A stretch of DNA of 16,269 nucleotides from an uncultured Verrucomicrobiota bacterium (GCA_937901395.1 CALCDB010000044.1:1-16269), one strand, 5' to 3'; counted from the first letter of the stretch, positions 8,753-16,203 are shown. The notes: a model not told the origin generated them from the sequence alone. Numbers and translations are program-made.

Positions 8753-9171
8753 AGCCAGCGCGTACGAGTCTTGAAGTGGGGTTCCCGGAAGGGGAGCTCC
8801 CAGAGAACTTTGTACGATTTCGCGGCAAGGATTGGCGCAAGTTAGGTCCGGTCAAGGAGCTACCGTACGATGACGCGCAGTTTGAGTTGGTGATGTTGGA
8901 CAAGTCGGTAATCTGCGCGAGCGTGATTCGCGAAGTGCATAGAGTGTTAAAGCCAGGCGGAGTGATGCGCTTCACCGTTCCCGAGCGAACGAAAAAGCAG
9001 GCGGGATTAAGTCTGCCGGAGATTTATTCCATTGTGAGAGACGGCTTCAACTTGATAGAAGTTGAGCGTCCCTCATGGTGGTTGTTCGGATGCAGGGGGC
9101 GCACGATTACCATTTGTGCGCAGAAGAAGGCCTGGAAAGTGCTGCGCAATCAGTTCCGTCCGTACGTATGA
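8740..9171 (+). CDS. Small class I methyltransferase-like protein lacking SAM motif I
   Basis: 143 residues. The middle matches the second half of a Methyltransf_11-type Rossmann fold: LPYDDAQFELVML (41-53, post-motif strand), then EVHRVLKPGGVMRFTVPER (65-83), the typical helix-loop-strand after motif III. The glycine-rich motif I (GxGxG) and its acidic strand that bind SAM are absent; only ~40 residues without such a loop precede. The C-terminus (FNLIEVERPSWWLFGCRGRTITICAQKK) resembles the last strands of the fold. It could be a degenerate enzyme, a SAM-binding-deficient partner protein, or a divergent small fold. The ATG at 8740 has GAGGAGA (8726-8732) seven bases upstream, so it is clearly translated, inside the end of hisS. 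It overlaps the Sel1 gene by four bases. Confidence 0.7.
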   Translation: MPELKPARTSLEVGFPEGELPENFVRFRGKDWRKLGPVKELPYDDAQFELVMLDKSVICASVIREVHRVLKPGGVMRFTVPERTKKQAGLSLPEIYSIVRDGFNLIEVERPSWWLFGCRGRTITICAQKKAWKVLRNQFRPYV

Positions 9172-9890
9172 CAGTATTAGCATATATTCCAGTATTATTC
9201 GCGATGACATCTTCCGATGCCGTAATTACCTTGTTGAATTCTCCAAGCGCGACGAGCGCCAAGGAGTTTGCGGCTGCCAAGCAAATGGTGGAAGCAGATG
9301 CGAAGGCCGGCAAGCCAATTCAGCAATTCGTAGTTGGCCTATTCACGGATGACAAGGAGCAGGCGAAGAAGTGCTTCGAGAAGTCGCGAGCGAAGATCCA
9401 TTTAGCCGCGGAGCGATACAACAATCCATTGGCGTGGTATTTGCTTTCACTGGAGAACAACGATATGGCGATGCTGCGAAAGGCAGCCGACTTGGGGAAT
9501 GTGCAGGCCTTGAACGCATTAGGCACAATAGAGATGCAGGAAATATCGCGTCAGCAAACATGGACCACGAATTCGTGCGATGAATCGGTGAAGCGTAGTT
9601 ATCAATATTTCTGCAGGGCGGCGAAGGAGCGGGACCCCAATGGATTTGTGAATCTCGGGCTTTGCCATTTGCGTGGATTAGGGTGCGAAAAAAACGTTAA
9701 GTTGGCGTTTCAGTGCTTTCGTTCGGCGGCAGAGGCGGGGCATTCGGAGGGGATGGATTACGTGGCGAAGATGTATCGCAATGGAGAGGGTGTGGCGCGC
9801 AGTGAATCGCGAGCATTGTATTGGGAGATGCGTGCTCGTGCCAGACGCGGAGACGAGGCGGCCGAGGAATGGCTAAGGAGCGCAAAATGA
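9168..9890 (+). CDS. Exported Sel1-repeat protein
   Basis: 240 residues from the ATG that overlaps the previous stop (ATGA, 9168-9171). The frame is open further upstream to 9075, but that extension lies inside the preceding gene and reads as non-export sequence, whereas the chosen start yields MTVLAYIPVLFAMTSSDA, a short hydrophobic signal. Helical Sel1/TPR-like repeats follow: ~101-120 (LRKAADLGNVQALNALG), ~144-175 (YFCRAAKERDPNGFVNLGLC) and ~179-212 (LAFQCFRSAAEAGHSEGMDY), with a last partial unit to the end. Such solenoids mediate protein-protein contacts, often in the envelope. The partner is unknown. Cysteines C69, C137, C149, C166, C173 and C183 are notable for an exported protein. It overlaps the phosphoesterase gene by four bases. 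Confidence 0.85.
   Translation: MTVLAYIPVLFAMTSSDAVITLLNSPSATSAKEFAAAKQMVEADAKAGKPIQQFVVGLFTDDKEQAKKCFEKSRAKIHLAAERYNNPLAWYLLSLENNDMAMLRKAADLGNVQALNALGTIEMQEISRQQTWTTNSCDESVKRSYQYFCRAAKERDPNGFVNLGLCHLRGLGCEKNVKLAFQCFRSAAEAGHSEGMDYVAKMYRNGEGVARSESRALYWEMRARARRGDEAAEEWLRSAK
9875..9880 (+). promoter_or_regulatory. Ribosome binding site deciding the ymdB start
   Basis: AAGGAG ends six bases before the ATG at 9887. This is the best Shine-Dalgarno match in the window and favours that start over the ATG at 9821, which would add 22 residues of Arg- and Cys-rich sequence that the family lacks. Confidence 0.7.
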
Positions 9891-10660
9891 AGATTCTAAT
9901 GATTGGCGATGTCGTGGGGAACCCAGGTCGGCGTATATTACGGGAGCGGCTTAATTCCCTGAAGGCGGAATTGGGGGCAACGGCGGCGATTGTCAATGCG
10001 GAGAATTGTGCTGCGGGGTCGGGAATCACCGCTAATTTGGCGAAAGAAATATTCAAGGCGGGCGCGAATGTCATAACGCTTGGCGATCATACTTGGGGGC
10101 AAAAGGAATTTGCGGGGCAAATAGGCGGAATTGACAATCTAGTGCGACCAGCTAATTTTGCGCGAGAGTGTCCTGGCAAGGGTTGGTGCATGGTGACATT
10201 GCCGACTGCTCGCTTCGCGGTGGTGAACTTACAGGGACGCGTCTTCATGCAGGCCGCTGAATGTCCATTCAAGACAGCGGATCGAATATTGGCTGAGATA
10301 CCGAAGGATGTGGCGGTGTTTGTGGATTTTCATTGCGAGGCAACGAGCGAGAAGATAACGCTTGGCCATTATTTGGATGGTAGGATTACGGCCTTAGTCG
10401 GAACGCACACGCATGTGCAGACTTCAGATGCGATGATTCTACCGAAAGGCACGGCATATATTACAGACTTGGGAATGACGGGTCCATATATTTCATCAAT
10501 CGGTCGAGATTTGAAACCGGTGATGCACAAGTTCATCACTGGCATGCCAGCGCGTTTTGAAGTTGCGGCTGGGCCTTGTACATTAGAAGGTGCCTTGATT
10601 GAGTTCGATCCAATTACCAAACGCGCGTCGAAAATAGAGGCGGTCAGGGTTCGTGAATAA
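9887..10660 (+). CDS. ymdB: YmdB-type metallophosphoesterase (TIGR00282 family)
   Basis: 257 residues, the usual size. Family members are dimetal phosphodiesterases; B. subtilis YmdB hydrolyses 2',3'- or 3',5'-cyclic nucleotides and affects biofilm and RNA turnover. The metal ligands are visible: D8 in GDVVG, E39 and N40 in NAEN, H68 in GDHTW, H149 in VDFHCEATSEK, and H174 and H176 in GTHTHVQT; RPAN and ITDLGMTGP are also conserved. The position that is Asn (N67) in B. subtilis is Asp here, reading GDH instead of GNH. The ATG overlaps the Sel1 stop (ATGA). RNase Y, its frequent neighbour in other bacteria, is absent. Its stop overlaps the next GTG start by eight bases. Confidence 0.9.
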   Translation: MKILMIGDVVGNPGRRILRERLNSLKAELGATAAIVNAENCAAGSGITANLAKEIFKAGANVITLGDHTWGQKEFAGQIGGIDNLVRPANFARECPGKGWCMVTLPTARFAVVNLQGRVFMQAAECPFKTADRILAEIPKDVAVFVDFHCEATSEKITLGHYLDGRITALVGTHTHVQTSDAMILPKGTAYITDLGMTGPYISSIGRDLKPVMHKFITGMPARFEVAAGPCTLEGALIEFDPITKRASKIEAVRVRE

Positions 10661-12026
10661 CGAGGAAGCGATTATTGAAGTCGCGCGACTCGTCAAGTCC
10701 GCAGGCGGGCGCGCCTTACTGGTCGGCGGGTGCGTCAGGGACGAGCTTAATGGAATCGTGCCCAAGGATTTCGACATTGAGGTGTTTGGGATCCGCGAGA
10801 ATCGACTGCAAGCGCTATTGGAATCAAGCTTCGCATTGGATCTGGTCGGAATCTCTTTTGGCGTAATCAAGCTTCATCATTTCGACATCGACGTCGCATT
10901 GCCGCGAAGAGAAACCAAATTGGGGTTGGGGCATCGTGCCTTCGAGATGGAATATGAACCCAACCTGACGATAGCAGAAGCTTCGGCTCGACGAGACTTC
11001 ACCATCAATGCCATTTACAAGGATCCGCTTACTGGCGAAATCTTAGATCCATGGGGCGGAAGGAAGGACTTGGCGGAGAAGGTCTTGCGGCATGTATCGG
11101 AACATTTTCGCGAGGATCCATTGCGCGTATTGAGAGGGATGCAGTTCGTGGCGCGTTTTGGTTTGACTATCCACCCTGATACGATAGCGATTTGTCGAAC
11201 GATGACACCGGAGAACTTGGCGTCGGAACGTCTTTTCGAGGAATGGGCGAAGTTGCTTACGAAGGGCGTTGATATTTCAGCGGGGCTTAGATTTCTACGA
11301 GAAGTCGATTGGGTAAAGTATTATCCGGAATTGACGCGTCTAATTGGCTGCGAGCAAGATCCTACGTGGCATCCAGAAGGAGACGTGTGGAATCATACGT
11401 TGTGCTGTCTTGATGCATTCGCGCGAGAGCGAGATATGCGTGGTAGGGATGCGGATGAAGATATCATCGTTGGCTTAGCGGTGCTTTGCCATGACTTCGG
11501 AAAGCCAGATTGCACGACATACGATCCCAAGCGCAAGCGCATCCGTTCGCTTGGGCATGATGAGGCGGGGGTAGCGCCGACACTATCGTTTCTGCGGCGC
11601 TTGACGAATGAGGAGAGAATATTGAAGGAAGTGCCCCCATTAGTCCGATTGCACATGCGGCCGTTTGCGATGTGGAAAGATCATTCTTCGGATGGTGCGA
11701 TTCGTCGATTGGCCGCGAAAGTGGTGAGGATTGATAGGTTAATTCGTGTAGCGAAGGCCGATGACGCAGGTCGGCCACCATTCCCAAGCGATCTCAGGCC
11801 GTTGGAATGGTTGGAGTGCGCGGCGAGGCGCTTGGAAGTGGAAGCTGCCGCACCAAAACCATTGGTATTGGGGCGGCATCTAATCGCGTTGGGAATGAAG
11901 CCAAGCGCGAAGTTCGGTGAGATTCTAAGGCGCCTATACGAGGCGCAATTGGATGGATGCTTTAAGAGTACGGAAGATGGCATTGAATACTTACATACTT
12001 TGGGATTGGAACGGCACCCTGCTTGA
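10653..12026 (+). CDS. cca: tRNA nucleotidyltransferase (CCA-adding type) with HD domain
   Basis: 457 residues with a GTG start; no in-frame ATG lies before the nucleotidyltransferase core. The class II head domain shows LLVGGCVRDEL (22-32) and the catalytic carboxylates D39 and D41 in KDFDIEVFG, then RRDFTINAIYKDP and the neck signature FREDPLRVLRGMQFVARFG that recognises the incoming nucleotide. A following HD domain contains H248 in NHT, H280-D281 in LCHDFGKPD, and GHDEAG, suggesting metal-dependent phosphohydrolase activity as in E. coli Cca. The expected reaction is addition or repair of the 3' CCA end of tRNAs. Both tRNAs seen here encode CCA, so repair is its likely duty for them. A poly(A) polymerase activity cannot be excluded from sequence alone. 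It overlaps ymdB by eight bases and the HAD gene by about 50. Confidence 0.9.
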   Translation: MNNEEAIIEVARLVKSAGGRALLVGGCVRDELNGIVPKDFDIEVFGIRENRLQALLESSFALDLVGISFGVIKLHHFDIDVALPRRETKLGLGHRAFEMEYEPNLTIAEASARRDFTINAIYKDPLTGEILDPWGGRKDLAEKVLRHVSEHFREDPLRVLRGMQFVARFGLTIHPDTIAICRTMTPENLASERLFEEWAKLLTKGVDISAGLRFLREVDWVKYYPELTRLIGCEQDPTWHPEGDVWNHTLCCLDAFARERDMRGRDADEDIIVGLAVLCHDFGKPDCTTYDPKRKRIRSLGHDEAGVAPTLSFLRRLTNEERILKEVPPLVRLHMRPFAMWKDHSSDGAIRRLAAKVVRIDRLIRVAKADDAGRPPFPSDLRPLEWLECAARRLEVEAAAPKPLVLGRHLIALGMKPSAKFGEILRRLYEAQLDGCFKSTEDGIEYLHTLGLERHPA

Positions 12027-12609
12027 TGACACTGAAGCGGCGCTCGCCACGCTGAATCAGATGCTCACAGAGCGAGGCAATTCGACGATCACGATGGAGT
12101 TCTATCGTGACCATTTCACGTTTCCGGTCAAACCATTTTACCGCTCCATTGGCGTATGCCTTGAGAATGAGGATTGGGATTCATTGGCGCAAGAGTACCA
12201 TGATATCTACGCCACCAAGCCGAAGCGACTCAATGGCGAAGCTATCGCGGCATTGGAATTGGTGAAGCGATGTGGCGTGAGACAGTCGATAATCTCAGCA
12301 TTACGGCAAGACTTATTAGATGAGGTTACCGCAGAATATGGAGTTGCGCCATATATGGAATGCATCTACGGGGTGGACAATCTTGATGGGAACTCGAAGA
12401 TTGACCGAGCGTTAGAATTATTAAACCACATTGACAAGGCAGACCCCGTCATAATTGGCGATTCATTGCATGATAAGGAGGTCGCCGACGCATTGAAGGT
12501 AAGATGCGTATTATGCGCACAGGGCAGTCATGCGGCATGGCGCTTGCGCAAGGCGGCGCCGACAGGCGATACGCTATTGGAGGCGGTTAAGATTGCGCTT
12601 TCAATGTAA
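11977..12609 (+). CDS. HAD-superfamily hydrolase
   Basis: 210 residues from the chosen ATG; an ATG at 11953 would add eight residues and enlarge the overlap with cca. AAGAG at 11964-11968 precedes the chosen start by eight bases. Motif I is WDWNGTLLDD with nucleophile D10, but the second, acid/base position is N12 rather than Asp. Motif II is Ser in IISAL, motif III probably the Lys of GNSKIDRAL, motif IV IIGDSLHDKEVADAL with D162 and D166. The helical cap between motifs I and II (~20-80) fits the phosphoglycolate phosphatase-like C1 group. Likely a small-molecule phosphatase; the substrate is unknown. It is cotranscribed with cca by position, and a 43-base gap follows. Confidence 0.85.
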   Translation: MALNTYILWDWNGTLLDDTEAALATLNQMLTERGNSTITMEFYRDHFTFPVKPFYRSIGVCLENEDWDSLAQEYHDIYATKPKRLNGEAIAALELVKRCGVRQSIISALRQDLLDEVTAEYGVAPYMECIYGVDNLDGNSKIDRALELLNHIDKADPVIIGDSLHDKEVADALKVRCVLCAQGSHAAWRLRKAAPTGDTLLEAVKIALSM

Positions 12610-12621
12610 TTTTGATATCAT
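12593..12621 (+). promoter_or_regulatory. Possible sigma-70-type promoter for prfB
   Basis: TTGCGC (12593-12598) and TATCAT (12616-12621) are separated by 17 bases; the -10 matches the consensus at five of six positions, the -35 at three. It sits in the most A/T-rich stretch around the only gap longer than 20 bases in the window (12610-12652). A start near 12628 would leave a short leader of about 25 bases. No terminator hairpin precedes it, so read-through from the HAD gene is still expected. Confidence 0.3.
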
Positions 12622-12652
12622 TTACACACAATGTCGAGGGAAAAACTAGGTT

Positions 12653-13789
12653 ATGGCAGAAGAGAGCAAAGAGAAATTATTGGAAGTAGAAGAAGTACGG
12701 CAGCGAATCGAGGAATTGAAAACCAAGATAGCGGAGATGGCCGACTACATCAAGGTGGAGGAACGGCGCAAGCGATTGTCCGAGCTTGAAGCCCAGCAGG
12801 CCTCCGCGGATTTCTGGAACAACCAGAACAAGGCGCGCGAAGTAATAGCGGCCACGAACGCCGAGCGAGCGTACGTAATACCATTCACTTCGCTTACGAA
12901 GACGGTGGAAGATGCGGAAGTGATGTTGGATTTGGCGGGGCTCGAGGAGGGTGCGGCGCAACAGGCCGCGCTCGTGGATACGCTCTCGGAATGCGCGAAG
13001 GCGGATGAGTTCTTTGGCAAGTTGCGCTTGCAGTCGCTTTTGGGCGGCAAGTTTGATCAATGCAATGTATTCGTAAAGTTGCACGCTGGGCAAGGCGGCA
13101 CGGAAGCGTGCGATTGGGTGTCGATGTTGTATCGCATGTACAAGCGCTACGCCGAAGATCAAGGATGGAAGATTGAGGAATACGATAGCCAGCCAGGCGA
13201 AGAAGCGGGGTTTAAGGATGTATACTTTCGCGTGGAAGGGTCTTACGCATACGGAATGCTCAAGGCCGAGCGTGGCATTCATCGCTTGGTGAGAATCTCG
13301 CCGTTCGATGCCAATAAACGCCGTCAAACGAGTTTCGCCTCGATGGAGACGGTGGCGGAAATCAACGACGATATCGAAGTCGAGATCAAGGACGAAGATT
13401 TGCGCATCGATACATATCGTTCCGGCGGAGCGGGTGGACAGCACGTAAACAAGACCGACTCCGCGGTGCGCTTGACGCATTTGCCAACAGGAATCGTGGT
13501 GGCCTGTCAGAAGGAGCGTTCGCAACACATGAACAAGGAAAAGGCGATGAATATGTTGCGCGCGCAATTATACGAGTATTACGAAGACCAGAAGCGCGCG
13601 GAGATGGATCGCTTCTACGGAGCGAAGAGCGAGAATGGATGGGGGAGCCAAATTCGCAGTTATGTGTTTTGTCCGTACACGATGGTGAAGGACTTGCGCA
13701 CGGAATGGGAAACGAGCGATGTGAATGCGGTGATGGATGGCCACATACAGCCGTTCATTGAGGCGTGGTTGCAGATGAAGGCGAAGTAA
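12653..13789 (+). CDS. prfB: Peptide chain release factor 2
   Basis: 378 residues. RF2 recognises UGA and UAA stop codons and triggers peptide release on the ribosome. The stop-codon reading tripeptide SPF is at 216-218 ([18 protein letters not shown]) and the catalytic GGQ at 261-263 ([19 protein letters not shown]), followed by the typical [11 protein letters not shown] segment. The N-terminal ~110 residues form the helical coiled domain with DFWNNQNKA, matching the D-x-WN motif of RF2. The frame is open from the ATG throughout: there is no in-frame UGA and no programmed +1 frameshift. GAGGG at 12636-12640 lies 12 bases upstream, a loose ribosome site. Several TGA stops (for example those in the ATGA overlaps here) depend on this factor. 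Confidence 0.97.
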   Translation: MAEESKEKLLEVEEVRQRIEELKTKIAEMADYIKVEERRKRLSELEAQQASADFWNNQNKAREVIAATNAERAYVIPFTSLTKTVEDAEVMLDLAGLEEGAAQQAALVDTLSECAKADEFFGKLRLQSLLGGKFDQCNVFVKLHAGQGGTEACDWVSMLYRMYKRYAEDQGWKIEEYDSQPGEEAGFKDVYFRVEGSYAYGMLKAERGIHRLVRISPFDANKRRQTSFASMETVAEINDDIEVEIKDEDLRIDTYRSGGAGGQHVNKTDSAVRLTHLPTGIVVACQKERSQHMNKEKAMNMLRAQLYEYYEDQKRAEMDRFYGAKSENGWGSQIRSYVFCPYTMVKDLRTEWETSDVNAVMDGHIQPFIEAWLQMKAK

Positions 13790-13798
13790 GACCTTAAG

Positions 13799-14134
13799 AT
13801 GTTTGACGATAATAACCTTTACGGCGATGCAGTCGGGTTGGATATGCGCGGCAGGCATAATAGTCTATCTTCGGCGTTGGAGGCGGCGTTTAAGGATCTA
13901 ATAACCGAGAAGAACGAGTTTTTCGATTATCTTAGGGGAGCTTGGAAAGAACTCTTTCCCAATGTCCCCGCGTGGCCAGGGCGTTACGAGGATGGAAAGA
14001 TATTCCTTTATGTGAGAACGGCGCCCACGTTATATATGCTCCACCCCAAACTGGGCATGATGGCAAATAAACTGAGGGCGCTACCAAATGCGCCCAAGAA
14101 GGTAACACTCCGCTTGGAGATTCACGCGCAATGA
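13799..14134 (+). CDS. DciA/DUF721-like protein
   Basis: 111 residues. The C-terminal two-thirds resembles DUF721: a Trp at 49 (AWKELFPNV), a strand region with DGKIFLYVRTAPTLYML (65-81), a helix ending near LRAL (92-95), and a last strand VTLRLEI. In many bacteria DUF721 proteins (DciA) bind the replicative helicase DnaB and help load it at the origin. The match is by pattern only and the usual W-x-x-hVG-x-x-hA-x-x-T signature is weak, so the function is tentative. No clear Shine-Dalgarno site precedes the ATG, nine bases after the prfB stop. The stop overlaps the next start in ATGA (14131-14134). Confidence 0.6.
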   Translation: MFDDNNLYGDAVGLDMRGRHNSLSSALEAAFKDLITEKNEFFDYLRGAWKELFPNVPAWPGRYEDGKIFLYVRTAPTLYMLHPKLGMMANKLRALPNAPKKVTLRLEIHAQ

Positions 14135-15591
14135 CGATATCGGCGATACTGTTGCTAAGCGCCGTCTTCACGCGTCCAATGGAGCGGGTATCGACGATGG
14201 ATCCCGCATTGGCGCGTAGCGTGTATGATAGCCATGCGATTCAGCTCGTCTATGAAACTCCGCTTGAGGTCGATTACGAGGCGCGACCATATCGCCTGAT
14301 ACCAGCGTTTTGCGAACTGCCAGAAGTCTCGGCCGATGGGCTCGTCTATCGTTTCAAGGTTCGTCATGGGCGTGGCGAGGATATGATTCGTTCGCTTGAG
14401 CGTTTGCGGTCCGCGGATATCGTATCGCCAAATGGGTGGATTATGAAAGACGTGGATGTGATGCGGGTCGTGGATGATAATGTAGTTGAGATTCGGCTTA
14501 AGCGGCGTTGTCACTTCTTCGCCTGGCTAATGGCGATGAGCCCAGCGGCGATAATCAATGCGGATGGCAGCGGGACTGGCGCATATCAACTTAAGAGCTG
14601 GTGGAAGAACCACGAGATGATATTCACTCGTAGAGATGGCGTGAAGGGCGGGTTCGACGAGATCCGCTATTTCGTGATTGACGATATGTCGACGCAATGG
14701 TTGATGTTCCTCAAGGGCGAGATAGATTTCTTAGGCGAGATTTCGCGAGATAATTGGGATTCGATAATTGATGCGGAAGGGCGGATCGATCGTTCGTTGG
14801 AGGCGGCGGGAGTGCGGCTTCATTCCATCGCCACCTTGGAGGTTATGCACATTGGCATCAACATGAAGGACCCAGTTTTGGGCGCTAATCGCAAACTTCG
14901 TCAGGCGCTTAACGCCGCCTTTGATTATCCGGCTTGGGAGAAGTTCTACAATGGCAGGATTCTCAAGTGCACGACGCCAGTTCCGCCGGGAGTGGAGGGG
15001 CAGCTCTCAACGCGCTTTGCCTATGAGTTTGATATAGAGAAGGCGAAGCGTTTGTTGGCCGAGGCTGGATATCCCGAAGGCATCGACCCCAAGACTGGCA
15101 GGCGGCTGGTGTTGACGATGTCGATTGGGCGGCCGAATCAAGAGAGTAGAGAGGCGGGCGAATTGATGGCTTCGTTCTACGAGCGAATCGGCATCAAGTT
15201 GGAATTGTCGTTTATGACGTGGGATGCGTTTTTGAAGGCGGTGAACGAAGGGCGCACGCAGATGTTTCGAATGGGCTGGGTAGGCGATTACCCCGATGCG
15301 CAGAACTTTCTGCAGCTCTTCCATTCCTCGAACGTCAGCCCCGGGCCCAACCATGCCGCCTATTCAAACCCAGAATACGACGCTGAATACGATTTGGCAA
15401 TGGCGGCGGAAAGCGCGGAGGAGCGCAATTTGCATTGGCGACGCTGTCAGGAGATCATCCGCGAGGATTGCCCATGGATATTCACCCACTTCAACAAGGC
15501 ATATTCGCTTATACGGCCGACAGTAAGGAATTATGTTCCGTCTGCTTTTCCGTATGGAATGGAGAAACATTATGAAGACGCTGTACCTTGA
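14131..15591 (+). CDS. ABC transporter family-5 solute-binding protein (oligopeptide-binding type), orphan
   Basis: 486 residues. These periplasmic proteins capture peptides, nickel, sugars or other solutes and deliver them to an ABC permease. Family signatures are STMDPALARSVYDSHAIQLV (21-40) with YETPLEVD, TGAYQLKSW, VMHIGINM followed by LRQALNAAFDYPAW, the segment AKRLLAEAGYPEG, and FRMGWVGDYPDAQNFLQLF starting at F379 with YSNPEYDAEYDLA. The N-terminus MTISAILLLSAVF is a short hydrophobic signal without a basic region or a lipobox cysteine. No permease or ATPase gene is adjacent; upstream is the DciA-like gene and downstream tsaB. Ligand unknown. GGAG at 14116-14119 is 11 bases from the ATG, and the start overlaps the previous stop. 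Confidence 0.9.
   Translation: MTISAILLLSAVFTRPMERVSTMDPALARSVYDSHAIQLVYETPLEVDYEARPYRLIPAFCELPEVSADGLVYRFKVRHGRGEDMIRSLERLRSADIVSPNGWIMKDVDVMRVVDDNVVEIRLKRRCHFFAWLMAMSPAAIINADGSGTGAYQLKSWWKNHEMIFTRRDGVKGGFDEIRYFVIDDMSTQWLMFLKGEIDFLGEISRDNWDSIIDAEGRIDRSLEAAGVRLHSIATLEVMHIGINMKDPVLGANRKLRQALNAAFDYPAWEKFYNGRILKCTTPVPPGVEGQLSTRFAYEFDIEKAKRLLAEAGYPEGIDPKTGRRLVLTMSIGRPNQESREAGELMASFYERIGIKLELSFMTWDAFLKAVNEGRTQMFRMGWVGDYPDAQNFLQLFHSSNVSPGPNHAAYSNPEYDAEYDLAMAAESAEERNLHWRRCQEIIREDCPWIFTHFNKAYSLIRPTVRNYVPSAFPYGMEKHYEDAVP
15561..15564 (+). promoter_or_regulatory. Ribosome binding site deciding the tsaB start
   Basis: GGAG lies seven bases before the ATG at 15572, inside the end of the solute-binding protein gene. 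It supports this start over the ATG at 15533, whose added residues (MFRLLFRMEWRN) do not resemble the family. Confidence 0.6.
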
Positions 15592-16105
15592 ACGCTCGAC
15601 GGGAGAAAGCCGAAGTGGCAATTGGGTAGCGGGGCTCGAGCTTGATGGCGTTGAGCGTATCGTGGTTGGGATAGGACCCGGGAGCTTTGCGGGCATTCGC
15701 AGTGCGCTCGCTTTCGCGCAGGGCTTCGCGCTCGCGAAAAAAGGGTGCGAGGTATTGGGGCTACCGAGCGCATGTGCATTGGCGGATGGCGGCAAACTCG
15801 CGGTAATTGGGGATGCTCGGCGCGGGAAGTTCTGGATCGCGCAATTCGATGGATACGAATTGGAGGGCGATGTTCGCCAAGTCGACGCCGATGCCTTGCG
15901 CAGCGCGGTTCCGGCTGATTATCGCGTAGTGACGCCAGACTTCGCGCGTATTGACGCGCTCCTGCGCGAAACCTTCGCTTCGCGATACATCGGCGGCGCT
16001 ACTCCTACCGATGAGGGACTGCGCCGCTTTGCGGAAAAGAATCCAGCGATTCTCAGGCGCGAGCCATTGCCGATTTACCTGAACCCAGCGGTTCGCGATA
16101 ATTGA
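15572..16105 (+). CDS. tsaB: tRNA t6A biosynthesis protein TsaB, unusually short
   Basis: 177 residues, against about 220-235 in most bacteria. TsaB is the non-catalytic partner of TsaD and TsaE in making N6-threonylcarbamoyladenosine at A37 of tRNAs that read ANN codons. The core signature VVGIGPGSFAGIRSALAFAQGFA begins at residue 31, followed by LGLPSACALADG and DARRGKFWIAQFDG, both typical. The N-terminus (MKTLYLERSTGE) aligns with the family's ILAIDTS strand, but the usual stretch that follows, including the H-S-x-x-L-L-P helix, is missing, so the GPGSF motif lies about 30 residues earlier than normal. The C-terminus is also compact and ends with PIYLNP. It overlaps the solute-binding gene by 20 bases and ends seven bases from tRNA-Phe on the opposite strand. 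Confidence 0.88.
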   Translation: MKTLYLERSTGESRSGNWVAGLELDGVERIVVGIGPGSFAGIRSALAFAQGFALAKKGCEVLGLPSACALADGGKLAVIGDARRGKFWIAQFDGYELEGDVRQVDADALRSAVPADYRVVTPDFARIDALLRETFASRYIGGATPTDEGLRRFAEKNPAILRREPLPIYLNPAVRDN

Positions 16106-16112
16106 AGTAATT

Positions 16113-16188
<76 letters not shown>

Positions 16189-16203
16189 ACAGCTTTCGTG
16201 AAA

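Noticed and set aside
9075..9167. Upstream extension of the Sel1 gene to the ATG at 9075
   Set aside because: It lies wholly inside the methyltransferase-like gene and would bury the export signal; the ATGA overlap at 9168 fits the pattern of the neighbours.
9821..9886. Upstream extension of ymdB to the ATG at 9821
   Set aside because: Family proteins begin with MKILMIGDVVG, and AAGGAG is placed correctly for ATG 9887.
12612..12617. TTGATA as a -35 box
   Set aside because: No acceptable -10 lies 16-18 bases downstream; the TTGCGC/TATCAT pair fits better.
12653..12740. Programmed frameshift in prfB
   Set aside because: The frame is continuous and no in-frame TGA or slip sequence is present.
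12677..13567. Open frame of 296 codons on the - strand opposite prfB
   Set aside because: It mirrors a clearly conserved RF2, has no recognisable motif and no plausible ribosome site; shadow of biased codons.
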